Below are positions 1 through 8,068 of a stretch of DNA of 64,000 bases, in pieces. The notes beneath the pieces were generated by a model. That model worked only from the letters and a program-made list of their open reading frames with translations, was not told where the DNA came from and did not search any database. A program made the translations under genes and the position numbers. Source of the stretch: Paenisporosarcina quisquiliarum_A (GTDB lineage Bacteria; Bacillota; Bacilli; Bacillales_A; Planococcaceae); the NCBI RefSeq assembly GCF_043641925.1, contig NZ_JBHZRU010000015.1:1-64000 (forward strand). Reading direction: 5' to 3'. Position 1 is the first letter of the stretch; every line of letters begins with the position of its first letter.

Positions 1-17
1 CTTCCCTTCACTTCTAC

Positions 18-60
18 AAAAAAATAGTAGCACAAACCGTGGCCTTGGTTTGTACTACTA
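18..60 (-). terminator. Orphan intrinsic terminator facing the minus strand
   Basis: Arms at 25-37 and 47-60 (TAGTAG.ACAAACC / GGTTTGT.CTACTA, one mismatch) form a strong hairpin. On the minus strand it is followed by seven T. No minus-strand gene is visible to its right before the murE-like gene, only the GC-rich element at 72-172, so what it terminates is unclear; a small RNA covering that element is possible. Confidence 0.6.
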
Positions 61-71
61 ATGTTAGTATG

Positions 72-172
72 TTTCCGCGGGCATGACTTCAGCCTCCTCG
101 ACGAGCAAGCTCGTCTCCGGGGTCTTCAGTTTATGCTATTCCCGTCAGAGTCGCCGCCATCCACTGCAATGG
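72..172 (-). repeat. Dispersed GC-rich intergenic element, copy 1
   Basis: About 100 bp, clearly richer in G+C than its surroundings. Read on the minus strand it carries GGCGACTC, GAAGACCCCGGA, GGAGGCTGAAG and TGCCCGCGGAAA blocks in the same order as copies at 562-675 and 51460-51566. Its middle contains the palindrome GACGAGCTTGCTCGTC-like arms, so a folded RNA or DNA is likely. Similar GC-rich repeats are, from memory, common between genes of Bacillales; their function is not known to me. Confidence 0.7.
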
Positions 173-561
173 ATTAATGTATTTTCATCTGAAAACTCTT
201 CAATTTCTTCTAAACCTAGCATGCATAAGTGAGAAAAAATTCTCAAAACTTACGAAAAAATTATGCAAACTTCACCTAGAGCCTCTGTATACATAGCTAA
301 ACCATCATATGATAGTTTTATAAAGAATCGGTAAATCTATTATTCTTGACAGTCCAATTAAAACCTAATTAAAGATAGTATATATGCATTTTTGTACCTA
401 AATTTAGCAATTGTAGTTGAAGATAGTGAATACAAATAAAGATTTACCAATAATGTTTTTAAAATTAACAATGCCAAAACTTATGGAAGATACTATACCT
501 ATTAATTGTTCGTATATTTGTTATTACTATCTGGATTTTTTCAGTAATTTGCTGATTGTAA

Positions 562-675
562 TGAAAGCGGCGACTCCTGGGAGATCAGCAAGAACTTTAG
601 ACCCTGGACTGAGCAACGCGAAGGAAGCGGCTAAAGCCTTGCCTCCCGGAAAGCGTCCGCTGCAATGGAAATCAG
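562..675 (+). repeat. Dispersed GC-rich intergenic element, copy 2
   Basis: Same block order as copies 1 and 3: GCGGCGACTCCTG, GACCCTGGACTGAGCAA, GGAAGCGGCT, GGAAAGCGTCCGC and a final GCAATGGAAATCAGC. It lies in an otherwise AT-rich stretch of about 780 bp with no convincing gene. The inner arm (GGACTGAGCAACGCG) resembles copy 3 more than copy 1. A 124-codon open frame (417-791) runs through it but has no ribosome site and looks accidental. Confidence 0.7.
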
Positions 676-951
676 CTACTTTTGCAGTTGCAGTCTGCAT
701 GCGAAAAATTGAAATACTTGTACCTATTGATTATTTCATTCAAAGAGATCTTGAAAAATTCGCATGGTTATTTAATTCCTTCACATACTAAATTTATTAG
801 CAGTAGAGTTTTAAAAAACAGGAATTGGGTATTAGAAAAGGTAATCTAAATTAATTAGGACAAAACTCGCATTTTGTCGAATCGTGGTACAGTTCACGCT
901 TTTATAATGGTACAATTAATCTTCAAGATATTGAGTAAAAAGGAGCCTTTC

Positions 952-2454
952 ATGTATATTCAATGGACTAAACTTCCACAAATAAACGCGCTCCGTATTT
1001 ATGGACCTGACTCTCAAGAGACGACGGGCATTTTTTATGACTCGCGTGATGTTAAACCACAATCAGCCTTTTTCTGTATTATTGGTGAAGAAACAGACGG
1101 GCATTTGTACATAGAAGAAGCTATTGGAAACGGGGCCACTTCTATTGTTGGTTCCGATCTACATAAATTCGTTGCGATATATGATGCCTATCCACATATC
1201 ACATTTATTGTTGTTCAAGATTCTCGCCATGCTCTTGCTTATACGTCTGCAGAATATTATGAGCATGCACATGAAGAATTAATCAAGATTGGTGTGACTG
1301 GTACGAACGGTAAAACGACCGTCTCTACTTATGTTCGAGATTTATTTAACTTAGTTGGTCTTCCATGTGGACTTATGGGGACGAACGGTATTTTTACATC
1401 AAAAGAAAAATTAAATATTAAAAAGAGCACACCGACTACTCCTATGTCTTCAGATGTTCACTCCATTTTTAGACACTTAGTTAATGTTGGCGATCGAGCG
1501 GCTTCTATGGAAGTATCTTCAATTGCGCTAGATCAATACCGAGTTGGCGCATTCGAATTTGATGTGGCGATCCACACTAATATTTCTGAGGAACATATGG
1601 AGTATCACAAAACGTTTTCTCATTACAAAGCATGTAAACTTCGTTTATTCAAACAAGCTAAAGCTAGTGTGATTAATATGGACGATGAAGGAATGGGACG
1701 GGATATTCTCAATTCGATTGATAACGATCACTTAACTTATTCCAATCAAATGGATTCACATGCAGATTTAATCTGGACGAATGTCGAGCATTTTGCGGAA
1801 GGAATAACATTTGATTTGTATATTGAAGATCAAGTGCATCACTTAGCAGTGCCAATTTATGGTGAGTTTAACGTAGGGAATTTAGTTGCTGCTATTGGAG
1901 CGGCTTTGCTTTCAGATGTTGCTCTCGAAACCATCATTGCCGCTTTGCCAAAAATGACACAGGTTGAAGGTCGTTTCCAAGTGATTCATGGTCCTGAAGA
2001 TCGTAAAATTGTCTTAGATTATGCCCACACACCGGTTGCTTTAGATGCTATGATGGCTGCGGTAAAACAATTGCCACATCACCGATTAATTACTTTAATC
2101 ACTGGTATTGGAATTCGTGATTTTGCGAAAATGCCGAAAATGGCCAAAACTGCTCAAGGAAAAGCAGATGTTCTCGTCGTATCGGTCGATCATCCAGGCT
2201 ATAATGATCCTTGGGAAGTGGTAGATAAGGTTTTAACAGGATTTTCAGAACCTTATTTACAAGAAGTTCTAACTGCACCTTCTCGTAAAGAAGCCGTTAT
2301 TAAAGCTTTGGAAGCGAGTCTTCCTGGAGATATCGTGTTGCTGACAAGCGGTTGTATAAATGGATGCCAAATTGTTAAAGGGGAATATATTCCTCACTCT
2401 GACGAAGACATTATCGAGGATTATTTTAAAAACTTACAGTTACAGGCTAAATAG
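952..2454 (+). CDS. MurE-like Mur ligase (non-canonical paralogue)
   Basis: A 500-residue ATP-dependent Mur ligase. The ATP loop GVTGTNGKTT, the STPTTP block, the lysine of YKACKLRLF (probable carbamylated Lys) and LDYAHTP are intact, so the UDP-MurNAc-peptide ligase fold is clear. Several MurE signatures are changed: MEVSSHAL reads MEVSSIAL, the acceptor-selecting DNPR reads DHPG, and the C-terminal AGKGHE region reads SGCINGC. It stands alone, not in a dcw cluster. These features suggest a paralogue with another acceptor or an L-lysine-type enzyme rather than diaminopimelate-adding MurE. The start at 952 is chosen for the AAAAGGAG site 7 nt upstream; the frame is open for 26 more codons upstream without such a site. 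Confidence 0.8.
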   Translation: MYIQWTKLPQINALRIYGPDSQETTGIFYDSRDVKPQSAFFCIIGEETDGHLYIEEAIGNGATSIVGSDLHKFVAIYDAYPHITFIVVQDSRHALAYTSAEYYEHAHEELIKIGVTGTNGKTTVSTYVRDLFNLVGLPCGLMGTNGIFTSKEKLNIKKSTPTTPMSSDVHSIFRHLVNVGDRAASMEVSSIALDQYRVGAFEFDVAIHTNISEEHMEYHKTFSHYKACKLRLFKQAKASVINMDDEGMGRDILNSIDNDHLTYSNQMDSHADLIWTNVEHFAEGITFDLYIEDQVHHLAVPIYGEFNVGNLVAAIGAALLSDVALETIIAALPKMTQVEGRFQVIHGPEDRKIVLDYAHTPVALDAMMAAVKQLPHHRLITLITGIGIRDFAKMPKMAKTAQGKADVLVVSVDHPGYNDPWEVVDKVLTGFSEPYLQEVLTAPSRKEAVIKALEASLPGDIVLLTSGCINGCQIVKGEYIPHSDEDIIEDYFKNLQLQAK

Positions 2455-2464
2455 AGTGTTTAGA

Positions 2465-2495
2465 AAGGCTTACGACAGTTGTCGTTGGCCTTTTT
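2465..2495 (+). terminator. Intrinsic terminator of the murE-like gene
   Basis: An AAGGC..ACGAC stem pairs with GTCGT..GCCTT around a short loop and is followed by TTTTT, 10 nt after the stop codon. Confidence 0.75.
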
Positions 2496-2514
2496 CATTT
2501 CGGTGGATGTTGTT

Positions 2515-2632
2515 ATTCTCGATTTCGCGGGTGTTATTCAAGGATTCATGAGGTGTATTCAAGGATTCGTTGGTGGCATTCTATATTTCGTTCTGCCTAT
2601 TCAAGACTTCGAGGTGCACATTCTAAAATTCA
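2515..2632. repeat. 21-bp phased repeat array, family A, array 1 (six units)
   Basis: Six 13-bp cores start at 2515, 2536, 2557, 2578, 2599 and 2620, exactly 21 bp apart. Cores are ATTCAAGGATTCG-like or ATTCTCGATTTCG-like, and the 8-bp linkers are unrelated. Read on the minus strand the order is leader AATTGTGTGAAA, TGAATTTTAGAAT first, CGAAATCGAGAAT last, the same as the arrays at 10.4 and 10.6 kb. It lies between the terminators of two convergent genes. Open frames through it show a seven-residue periodicity that follows from the 21-bp spacing and differs in frame between arrays, so it is not coding. Confidence 0.85.
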
Positions 2633-2655
2633 CTTTTTTCACACAATTTGACGCG

Positions 2656-2690
2656 CAAAAATGGTGTCATTTGGCTAGACCAAATGACAC
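2656..2690. terminator. Terminator hairpin abutting the array
   Basis: Perfect 11-bp arms GTGTCATTTGG / CCAAATGACAC with a 5-nt loop. On the minus strand it is followed by CATTTTTGCGCGTC, so it ends the gene at 2718-3197; on the plus strand GTTTTC follows. The TTTTGCGCGTC tail is shared with the hairpin at 15.75 kb. Confidence 0.75.
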
Positions 2691-2717
2691 GTTTTCTGTT
2701 GGTTTCTTACCACTTCG

Positions 2718-3197
2718 TTATTGTTGCTTAATAATCCTCGGACTAAATCCTCCAAGCTCTACTAAATCTTGTTTATCTCCATACATCACTGAGTAAATAT
2801 CTTCTTTATTAGTCAAATAAACCTCTTCGATTTGAATGCCTTTGGCAGCATAATATTGCATGATTTCAGCTCGAGCTAAATTCGATACTGAATTTGGTGA
2901 TTGTTCATTCGTATGTATGTCACTTTCTTCTACGACTATTTCTTCGTCTTTTTCATTTTGTTTATTCACCAGTTCCTGAAGGAGTTTGATGATCTCACTA
3001 AGTCCTATTAGGATTAGTCCGATTACAATATGACCGATGAACAACGAAATAATGAATCCACCATCTACTTGTACATATTCAATTCCATAATCTGTCGTAA
3101 TCGCTCGATTACTGGCCATAATAATTGAGAGTAAAATCCCTATCACTATGACAATAAAACCTGAGTACAGCAGGATCTTTCCAAGAATGTTTTGCAC
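2718..3197 (-). CDS. Small membrane protein of unknown function
   Basis: About 159 residues with two predicted membrane helices: one near the N-terminus (GFIVIVIGILLSIIMA) and one after VDGGFIIS (LFIGHIVIGLILIGLSEII). An acidic linker (QNEKDEEIVVEES) and a soluble tail follow. The tail, RAEIMQYYAAKGIQIEEVYL, resembles a short SHOCT-like oligomerisation motif, but this is uncertain. The start is taken as the GTG at 3197, 7 nt after AAGGGAAG; an ATG at 3215 and a longer frame to 3245 lack a ribosome site. I recognise no specific family. It sits alone between two arrays. Confidence 0.6.
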   Translation of the reverse strand: MQNILGKILLYSGFIVIVIGILLSIIMASNRAITTDYGIEYVQVDGGFIISLFIGHIVIGLILIGLSEIIKLLQELVNKQNEKDEEIVVEESDIHTNEQSPNSVSNLARAEIMQYYAAKGIQIEEVYLTNKEDIYSVMYGDKQDLVELGGFSPRIIKQQ

Positions 3198-3278
3198 AGT
3201 TACACTTCCCTTCATACAATCTATATTCTTTACACGGATTAACAATTCCTGCCATGTGAATGAATTGTGTGAAAAAGA

Positions 3279-3333
3279 TGAATTTTAGAATAGACCCATC
3301 GAATCCTCGAAACACCCTCACCAAATGGAGAAT
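3279..3333. repeat. 21-bp phased repeat array, family A, array 2 (three units)
   Basis: Cores at 3279 (TGAATTTTAGAAT), 3300 (CGAATCCTCGAAA) and 3321 (CCAAATGGAGAAT), exactly 21 bp apart, preceded by the leader GAATTGTGTGAAA. It looks like an internally deleted form of the six-unit element. Relative to the puuD gene beside it, it is inverted compared with arrays 1, 5 and 6. Confidence 0.75.
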
Positions 3334-3336
3334 CAA

Positions 3337-3380
3337 TCAAAAAAGCCAGACACTCACAAATTGTGTGAGTACCTGGCACC
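3337..3380 (-). terminator. GTGCCAGGTAC-type terminator of puuD
   Basis: On the minus strand GCCAGGTACTCACACAA pairs with TTTGTGAGTGTCTGGC and is followed by TTTTTT. The outer arm GGTGCCAGGTAC begins 3 nt after the puuD stop codon, the same spacing as at 16.67 and 19.79 kb. Confidence 0.8.
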
Positions 3381-3383
3381 TTA

Positions 3384-4106
3384 TTATTTATCTTTATTTT
3401 TGCGTTTGATTGCTGCATCGATGTAAGCTTTGAAAATTCGTTTTGACGGTTCGCAACCATCCATAGCGAATTCTTCTGGGTGCCATTGGAAGCCGAATAC
3501 GAATGAGTGCTCCGTGCTTTCTACACCTTCAATGATACCGTCTTTCGCACGAGCCACAATACGAAGTGGTTCCGTTACTTCGTGACACGCTTGGTGATGG
3601 TATGAATTCACTTTAAATTCATCTTCTTGTAGCATTTCGTACATGCGGCTATCTTTTTCTACTTTCACTGGATGCGAGCGATGTGTTCGCTCAGCCGTTT
3701 GTTTATGCTGCATGACTTCTTCTTCTCTTTGAGAATGGATGGATTGATAAAGTGATCCACCAGTAGCAACATTAAGCATGTGTAATCCACGACATACACC
3801 GATATACGGTTTATCTAATTCCAACATTTTTGTAACTAGAGCATGTTCCATCGCATCAAGTCTAGGCGCAATTTTGCCTAAATGGACATGTGGATCTTGT
3901 CCGTAATAGCTTGGATCAATATCTTCTCCACCCGTTAAAAAGAGTGCATCAATTTGTTCACACATAGCATCTATATCTTCTTCTGGAATAAGTGGTATAA
4001 GCATTGGAATTCCACCAGCTTGTGTTACTGCGTTTGCGTAAACAGGTGGCATGTAATAACTATTATCCTCTTTTACTTCTGCTGTAATCCCAACGATTGG
4101 TTTCAT
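3384..4106 (-). CDS. PuuD-type gamma-glutamyl hydrolase (class I amidotransferase family)
   Basis: A 240-residue cytosolic hydrolase of the class I glutamine amidotransferase fold, PuuD/peptidase C26 branch, which cleaves gamma-glutamyl amide bonds (gamma-glutamyl-GABA in PuuD). The nucleophile elbow GVCRG places Cys at residue 105; His 209 and Glu 211 in FQWHPEE complete the triad. LTGGEDIDPSYYG near residue 57 is the family's oxyanion and substrate loop. No putrescine genes (puuA, puuB, puuC) are nearby, so the in vivo substrate is uncertain. Full length, monocistronic, with its own terminator. Confidence 0.85.
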   Translation of the reverse strand: MKPIVGITAEVKEDNSYYMPPVYANAVTQAGGIPMLIPLIPEEDIDAMCEQIDALFLTGGEDIDPSYYGQDPHVHLGKIAPRLDAMEHALVTKMLELDKPYIGVCRGLHMLNVATGGSLYQSIHSQREEEVMQHKQTAERTHRSHPVKVEKDSRMYEMLQEDEFKVNSYHHQACHEVTEPLRIVARAKDGIIEGVESTEHSFVFGFQWHPEEFAMDGCEPSKRIFKAYIDAAIKRKNKDK

Positions 4107-4277
4107 CTATATTCTCCATTCTTTTATAAACTTAATTTGTCTAGTAATCATTATACCCATCCCCATTTTTTAAAAACATGTCTGTTAATTCGGATAAATA
4201 TTTACTCTCCTATCTATTTAGTTTTTAATTTTCGAAGTATAATTAATTCATAATATCGCAAATCGAGGTGATTCCAA

Positions 4278-5783
4278 GTGAAACTTAAAGTTCAAACTAT
4301 TTTTATCATCGGAACCTCCATGGTACTCTTCCTTGCTTTCTTAATGGTGACGACTCGTCCTTTATTAATAAAAGATGGGAAACATCTTGATGAAATTCGG
4401 ATGGAACAAAAGTTAACTCGCTTAGAAAATTATTTGCATCTTGAAGGCGAACGATTACAACGATTGACATTAGACTGGGCTATTTGGGACGACACATATG
4501 ACTTTATTGCTGGAAAAAAACCAATGTACATTGAGTCGAATTTGCAAATGGACACCTTTGAAAACAATGAAATCGATTATATGTTTTTCTATGATAGAGG
4601 CGATGATTTATTATTTGGAAAAGGTACTGAAGTAATTCCAGCACAACTGAAAAAAGTGGTCCAAAATCTAGTGGTTACGTTTGTGGAACAGGACTCAGCT
4701 TTTATTATTAATACAACAAAAGGACTTGCCTACGTCGATATTAAAGACACGTACCCTAGCTCTGGAAAAGGCCAACCAAACGGAAAATTAGTGATGGTCC
4801 GTTACATAGATGAAGCATTTTTAAATACTTTGGAAAATGCACTATCTTTAGAAATCAAAGACATATCGATTGTTGAGAGAATTGCTTTTCCTTCCCATGA
4901 AATCCAGTTGCTGAACGATCAAGAAATGGATGGATCTGTCTTTATTCCAGTGACTACAGAAAATGAATTTGCCCAATTTGTCCTAGTAGATGACCGAGAT
5001 TATTTCCTTCAAAAGTCTAAAAGTTTGAATGACCTATTTATTATCTTTCTTTTGATGATTTTGTTTTTAGTTGCTCTTATTTACATCTTAATGGACCGAC
5101 TGATCGTATCTCGGGTGACAAACCTCTCTATTCAATTAAAAGATATTAACAAATCAAAAGATGGATCTCATCGATTGATGCATAGTCGTAAAAACAAGGA
5201 CGAAATATTTCTGTTAGAACGTACTACCAATGAGCTACTTGAGTCCCTAGAACAATCTCATAAAGAAATAAAGCGTCTTGCTTATCATGATTATTTAACG
5301 GGCTTACCGAATCGGTTTAAACTGAAAATGGACTTTGATGAAATGAGTAAAACAGACAATTCGTTTGCTCTGTTCTTTCTAGATTTAGATGGATTCAAAT
5401 ATATTAATGATGGATATGGGCATAGTGTTGGGGACATGTTGCTTCAAGAAGTCGCCTCAAGACTGACAACAAGCATTATTCACGAGAATGCGATTATTTC
5501 AAGGTTTGGCGGGGACGAATTCGTCATTTTAGTTCAGCAAGTAAGTTACCTTGAGCTCGAAAAATTGGGTGATTTATTAAATGAAGTCATTTCTGAACCT
5601 TATGAAATTAATGGTATTATTGCTCGTATAACGACTAGCATTGGTATTAGTCGCATGCCTGAGGATAGCGAAACTTTTGATCAGTTAATTCAACATGCTG
5701 ACCAAGCGATGTATGACTCGAAACGTAATGGTAAGAATCAGTTTGCCTTTTATATGAAGCATAACGAAAGCCCTTCGGAATAA
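4278..5783 (+). CDS. CHASE4-GGDEF diguanylate cyclase
   Basis: A 501-residue membrane sensor that should make cyclic di-GMP. It has a membrane helix near residues 7-28, an extracellular CHASE4 domain (DWAIWDDTYDFI at 66-77) and a second helix near 252-272. A HAMP-like linker follows, then a GGDEF domain with YLTGLPNR and an intact RFGGDEF (GGDEF at 411-415). No RxxD inhibitory site precedes GGDEF, so product inhibition may be absent. The start is GTG with GAGGTGATT upstream. The gene converges on an EAL-domain gene and its stop codon lies in the loop of a shared terminator, giving a synthase/hydrolase pair. Confidence 0.9.
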   Translation: MKLKVQTIFIIGTSMVLFLAFLMVTTRPLLIKDGKHLDEIRMEQKLTRLENYLHLEGERLQRLTLDWAIWDDTYDFIAGKKPMYIESNLQMDTFENNEIDYMFFYDRGDDLLFGKGTEVIPAQLKKVVQNLVVTFVEQDSAFIINTTKGLAYVDIKDTYPSSGKGQPNGKLVMVRYIDEAFLNTLENALSLEIKDISIVERIAFPSHEIQLLNDQEMDGSVFIPVTTENEFAQFVLVDDRDYFLQKSKSLNDLFIIFLLMILFLVALIYILMDRLIVSRVTNLSIQLKDINKSKDGSHRLMHSRKNKDEIFLLERTTNELLESLEQSHKEIKRLAYHDYLTGLPNRFKLKMDFDEMSKTDNSFALFFLDLDGFKYINDGYGHSVGDMLLQEVASRLTTSIIHENAIISRFGGDEFVILVQQVSYLELEKLGDLLNEVISEPYEINGIIARITTSIGISRMPEDSETFDQLIQHADQAMYDSKRNGKNQFAFYMKHNESPSE

Positions 5784-5797
5784 CCGAAGGGCTTTTC
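5767..5797. terminator. Bidirectional terminator shared by convergent GGDEF and EAL genes
   Basis: AAGCCCTTCGG / CCGAAGGGCTT arms with TTTTCTTT on the plus strand and CTTTC on the minus strand. The loop carries the TAA of the upstream gene and the downstream gene ends just after it. Confidence 0.8.
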
Positions 5798-5798
5798 T

Positions 5799-7868
5799 TT
5801 ATACTCTTTGTGCGAGCCAGTCTTCAATTTCTTGAATCGGCAATGGTTTTGAATAGTAGTAGCCTTGAATGATTTCGCAGCCGATGTCACGAACCAACTC
5901 GAGCTGTTCCTCTGTTTCAATTCCTTCTGTTATGACCCGAAGTTTTAAATGTTTTGCTAGCTCAACAATCGTTTTGACAATCGCAAAACTCTTTGGGTTT
6001 TCCACGATTTCGCGAATGAAGTTTCGATCGATCTTTATTTCTTGAATTTGAAAATGTTGCAAATAGACGAACGCAGAGAAACCTGTTCCGAAGTCATCAA
6101 TACTGACTGAAAATCCTAAGTCACGTAATTCTTTTATTCGACCTTGCACGGCAACATAATCTTTCATTGCCACATTTTCAGTGATTTCAATCATTAATTT
6201 GTCTGGATGTATTTCGTATTCTTGTAAACAAGTTTCTAAAAATGGAGCAAGTCTCTCGTGTAAAAAATGACGTGGTGAAATATTTACGGAAAGCGTAAAT
6301 TGATTTCGCCCTTGTTTTTTCCATTCTTGTAACTGTTTAAACGCTTCTCGAATGACCCATTCCCCAATCGGAAGAATCAAACCCGTTGATTCTGCTAATG
6401 AAATGAATTCAATTGGCGGTACGAGGCCCCGCTCCGGATGGTTCCAGCGAATCAATGCTTCAAATCCCATGACTTGATTGGTTTGGCAGTTCGTTTGTGG
6501 TTGATAAAACAACATAAATTCGTTGAAATCTAAGCCTTTTCGTAAATTCATTTCCACTTGGAGGTCGGATTTTGAGACCTCTATCATATCTGGAATAAAG
6601 GCAGCAGTTACCCCGCGAGACAAATACTTTCGGCCATCATTTAAAGCAATTTGAGCTCTTTGCAAACACTCTTTTGCGTTAAACCCGTGTTTAGGATATT
6701 CACTGACTCCGTAACTATAGGTTATGTATACTTCCTGGTTGTCGATTTGCATCGGTTTTTTTAAATCCAGAAGTTGTGTTTCATAATGAGGAACCCAGGT
6801 TTTATTGAAACAAACCGCAAAATGATCGAATCCGATTCGAGCCACATGCGCAGGTTCTGGGAAAATGTTGGTCAAACGACTCGCTGTTTGTTTTAACACT
6901 TCTTCCCCATATTCAAAGCCCAATACATCTTGAATATTGGAGAATTGGTCTAGTTGTAGATAGGCGAAAATCATGTCTTGGTTCGTATCTAATTCGTCAT
7001 TGGCTTTTGAAATAAAAGCATTCTGATTTGGCAAGCCCGTTAATTGGTCGATATAGGCTAAATCTCGCACTTGATTTTCGGCTTCAATACGCGAAACTCG
7101 CTCATATAGAAACGCAATCATGTCTGCTAATGTTCCGACAAGCGTTTGGTCTAATTCCGTCCATACGCGCTTCGTTAAGGATTCACAACATAATACGCCG
7201 CCAATGCCAGTGCTCAGAATAATCGGAGCATCCAGCATCGATTTGATACCGCCCATGCTTTCAAAATATGCCGGGTACAATTCACTGACTCTCAAATCTA
7301 CCGATACATCATTTACCGCAAGTGCCCTTGAACTTTTAACAGCTTGAAAATAAATCGGGAATTCGAGGATATCTAGATATGCTGCATTCGAATGCGAAGA
7401 AAAGCGACGATCATAAATATTTTGTGCGGTTAATACGTGATGATTTTCATCAAATAACCAAATGCCAATTCGCTCACAGTCAATTAATTCACTAACGGTT
7501 TCACAAACACTTTGTAAACTATCAACCATCGTTTCTCGCGATATATTACGTGATTTGGCCAATTCAAATAATTTCGTTTGTTGATCTCGTAATTTGATTT
7601 CTAATTCGACTGTATGTTCAACGCTTCTTTGTAATAGCGGTGTTAATAAACAAATATATTCGTTTGCATTAAATTGACCAAGTCTCATTTCGAACGTTTG
7701 CGAAGCCATTTGTAAATTAAAGTTATTAAAATTAGCAGTATGTATTTTTTGCAAAATAATGTTTTTAATTTCTTCGTTATTAAATGAACTGGTTTTCCCA
7801 TTATTCATTATATTTGTGATTTCATGCGTAACTGCATTTATATGAAGTACCGTTATAGATCGTTGCAT
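5799..7868 (-). CDS. GAF-GGDEF(degenerate)-EAL cyclic di-GMP phosphodiesterase
   Basis: A 689-residue soluble regulator. An N-terminal segment with a short coiled region is followed by a GAF domain (about 115-255) and a GGDEF domain (about 268-415). The GGDEF signature reads IGFDHF at 345-350, so cyclase activity should be lost. The EAL domain (about 435-685) keeps FEALIRW (EAL at 470-472), EITEN, DDFGTGFS, KIDRNFI and EGIETEEQ, the metal- and substrate-binding set. It is therefore probably a phosphodiesterase tuned by GAF and perhaps by GTP. No membrane segment. It converges on the CHASE4-GGDEF cyclase. Confidence 0.88.
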   Translation of the reverse strand: MQRSITVLHINAVTHEITNIMNNGKTSSFNNEEIKNIILQKIHTANFNNFNLQMASQTFEMRLGQFNANEYICLLTPLLQRSVEHTVELEIKLRDQQTKLFELAKSRNISRETMVDSLQSVCETVSELIDCERIGIWLFDENHHVLTAQNIYDRRFSSHSNAAYLDILEFPIYFQAVKSSRALAVNDVSVDLRVSELYPAYFESMGGIKSMLDAPIILSTGIGGVLCCESLTKRVWTELDQTLVGTLADMIAFLYERVSRIEAENQVRDLAYIDQLTGLPNQNAFISKANDELDTNQDMIFAYLQLDQFSNIQDVLGFEYGEEVLKQTASRLTNIFPEPAHVARIGFDHFAVCFNKTWVPHYETQLLDLKKPMQIDNQEVYITYSYGVSEYPKHGFNAKECLQRAQIALNDGRKYLSRGVTAAFIPDMIEVSKSDLQVEMNLRKGLDFNEFMLFYQPQTNCQTNQVMGFEALIRWNHPERGLVPPIEFISLAESTGLILPIGEWVIREAFKQLQEWKKQGRNQFTLSVNISPRHFLHERLAPFLETCLQEYEIHPDKLMIEITENVAMKDYVAVQGRIKELRDLGFSVSIDDFGTGFSAFVYLQHFQIQEIKIDRNFIREIVENPKSFAIVKTIVELAKHLKLRVITEGIETEEQLELVRDIGCEIIQGYYYSKPLPIQEIEDWLAQRV

Positions 7869-8068
7869 AAGAAATAGTACCCCCTAAGTTCGATTCAACT
7901 CTGCACCTAATATACCACCACTTGTCAGAATTTTCATCAAAATATTTCATTTTTCGACATATTGTTTATTTACTAAATAATTACAATTTTTTTTGAAGTT
8001 AATCTTTTTTTAGGTTTCATTCGTTAGCTATTTATTACATCTACAGAAAGAGAGAAAGGGTGATCAAG

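Noticed and set aside
417..791. 124-codon plus-strand open frame
   Set aside because: It has no ribosome site, runs through the GC-rich dispersed element, and its sequence is explained by that repeat.
2515..2632. CRISPR array
   Set aside because: The period is 21 bp with 13-bp cores and 8-bp linkers, too short for CRISPR, and there are no cas genes.
2479..2796. Open frame with seven-residue periodic sequence through array 1
   Set aside because: The heptad pattern follows from the 21-bp DNA period; other arrays use other frames and strands, so no common protein is encoded.
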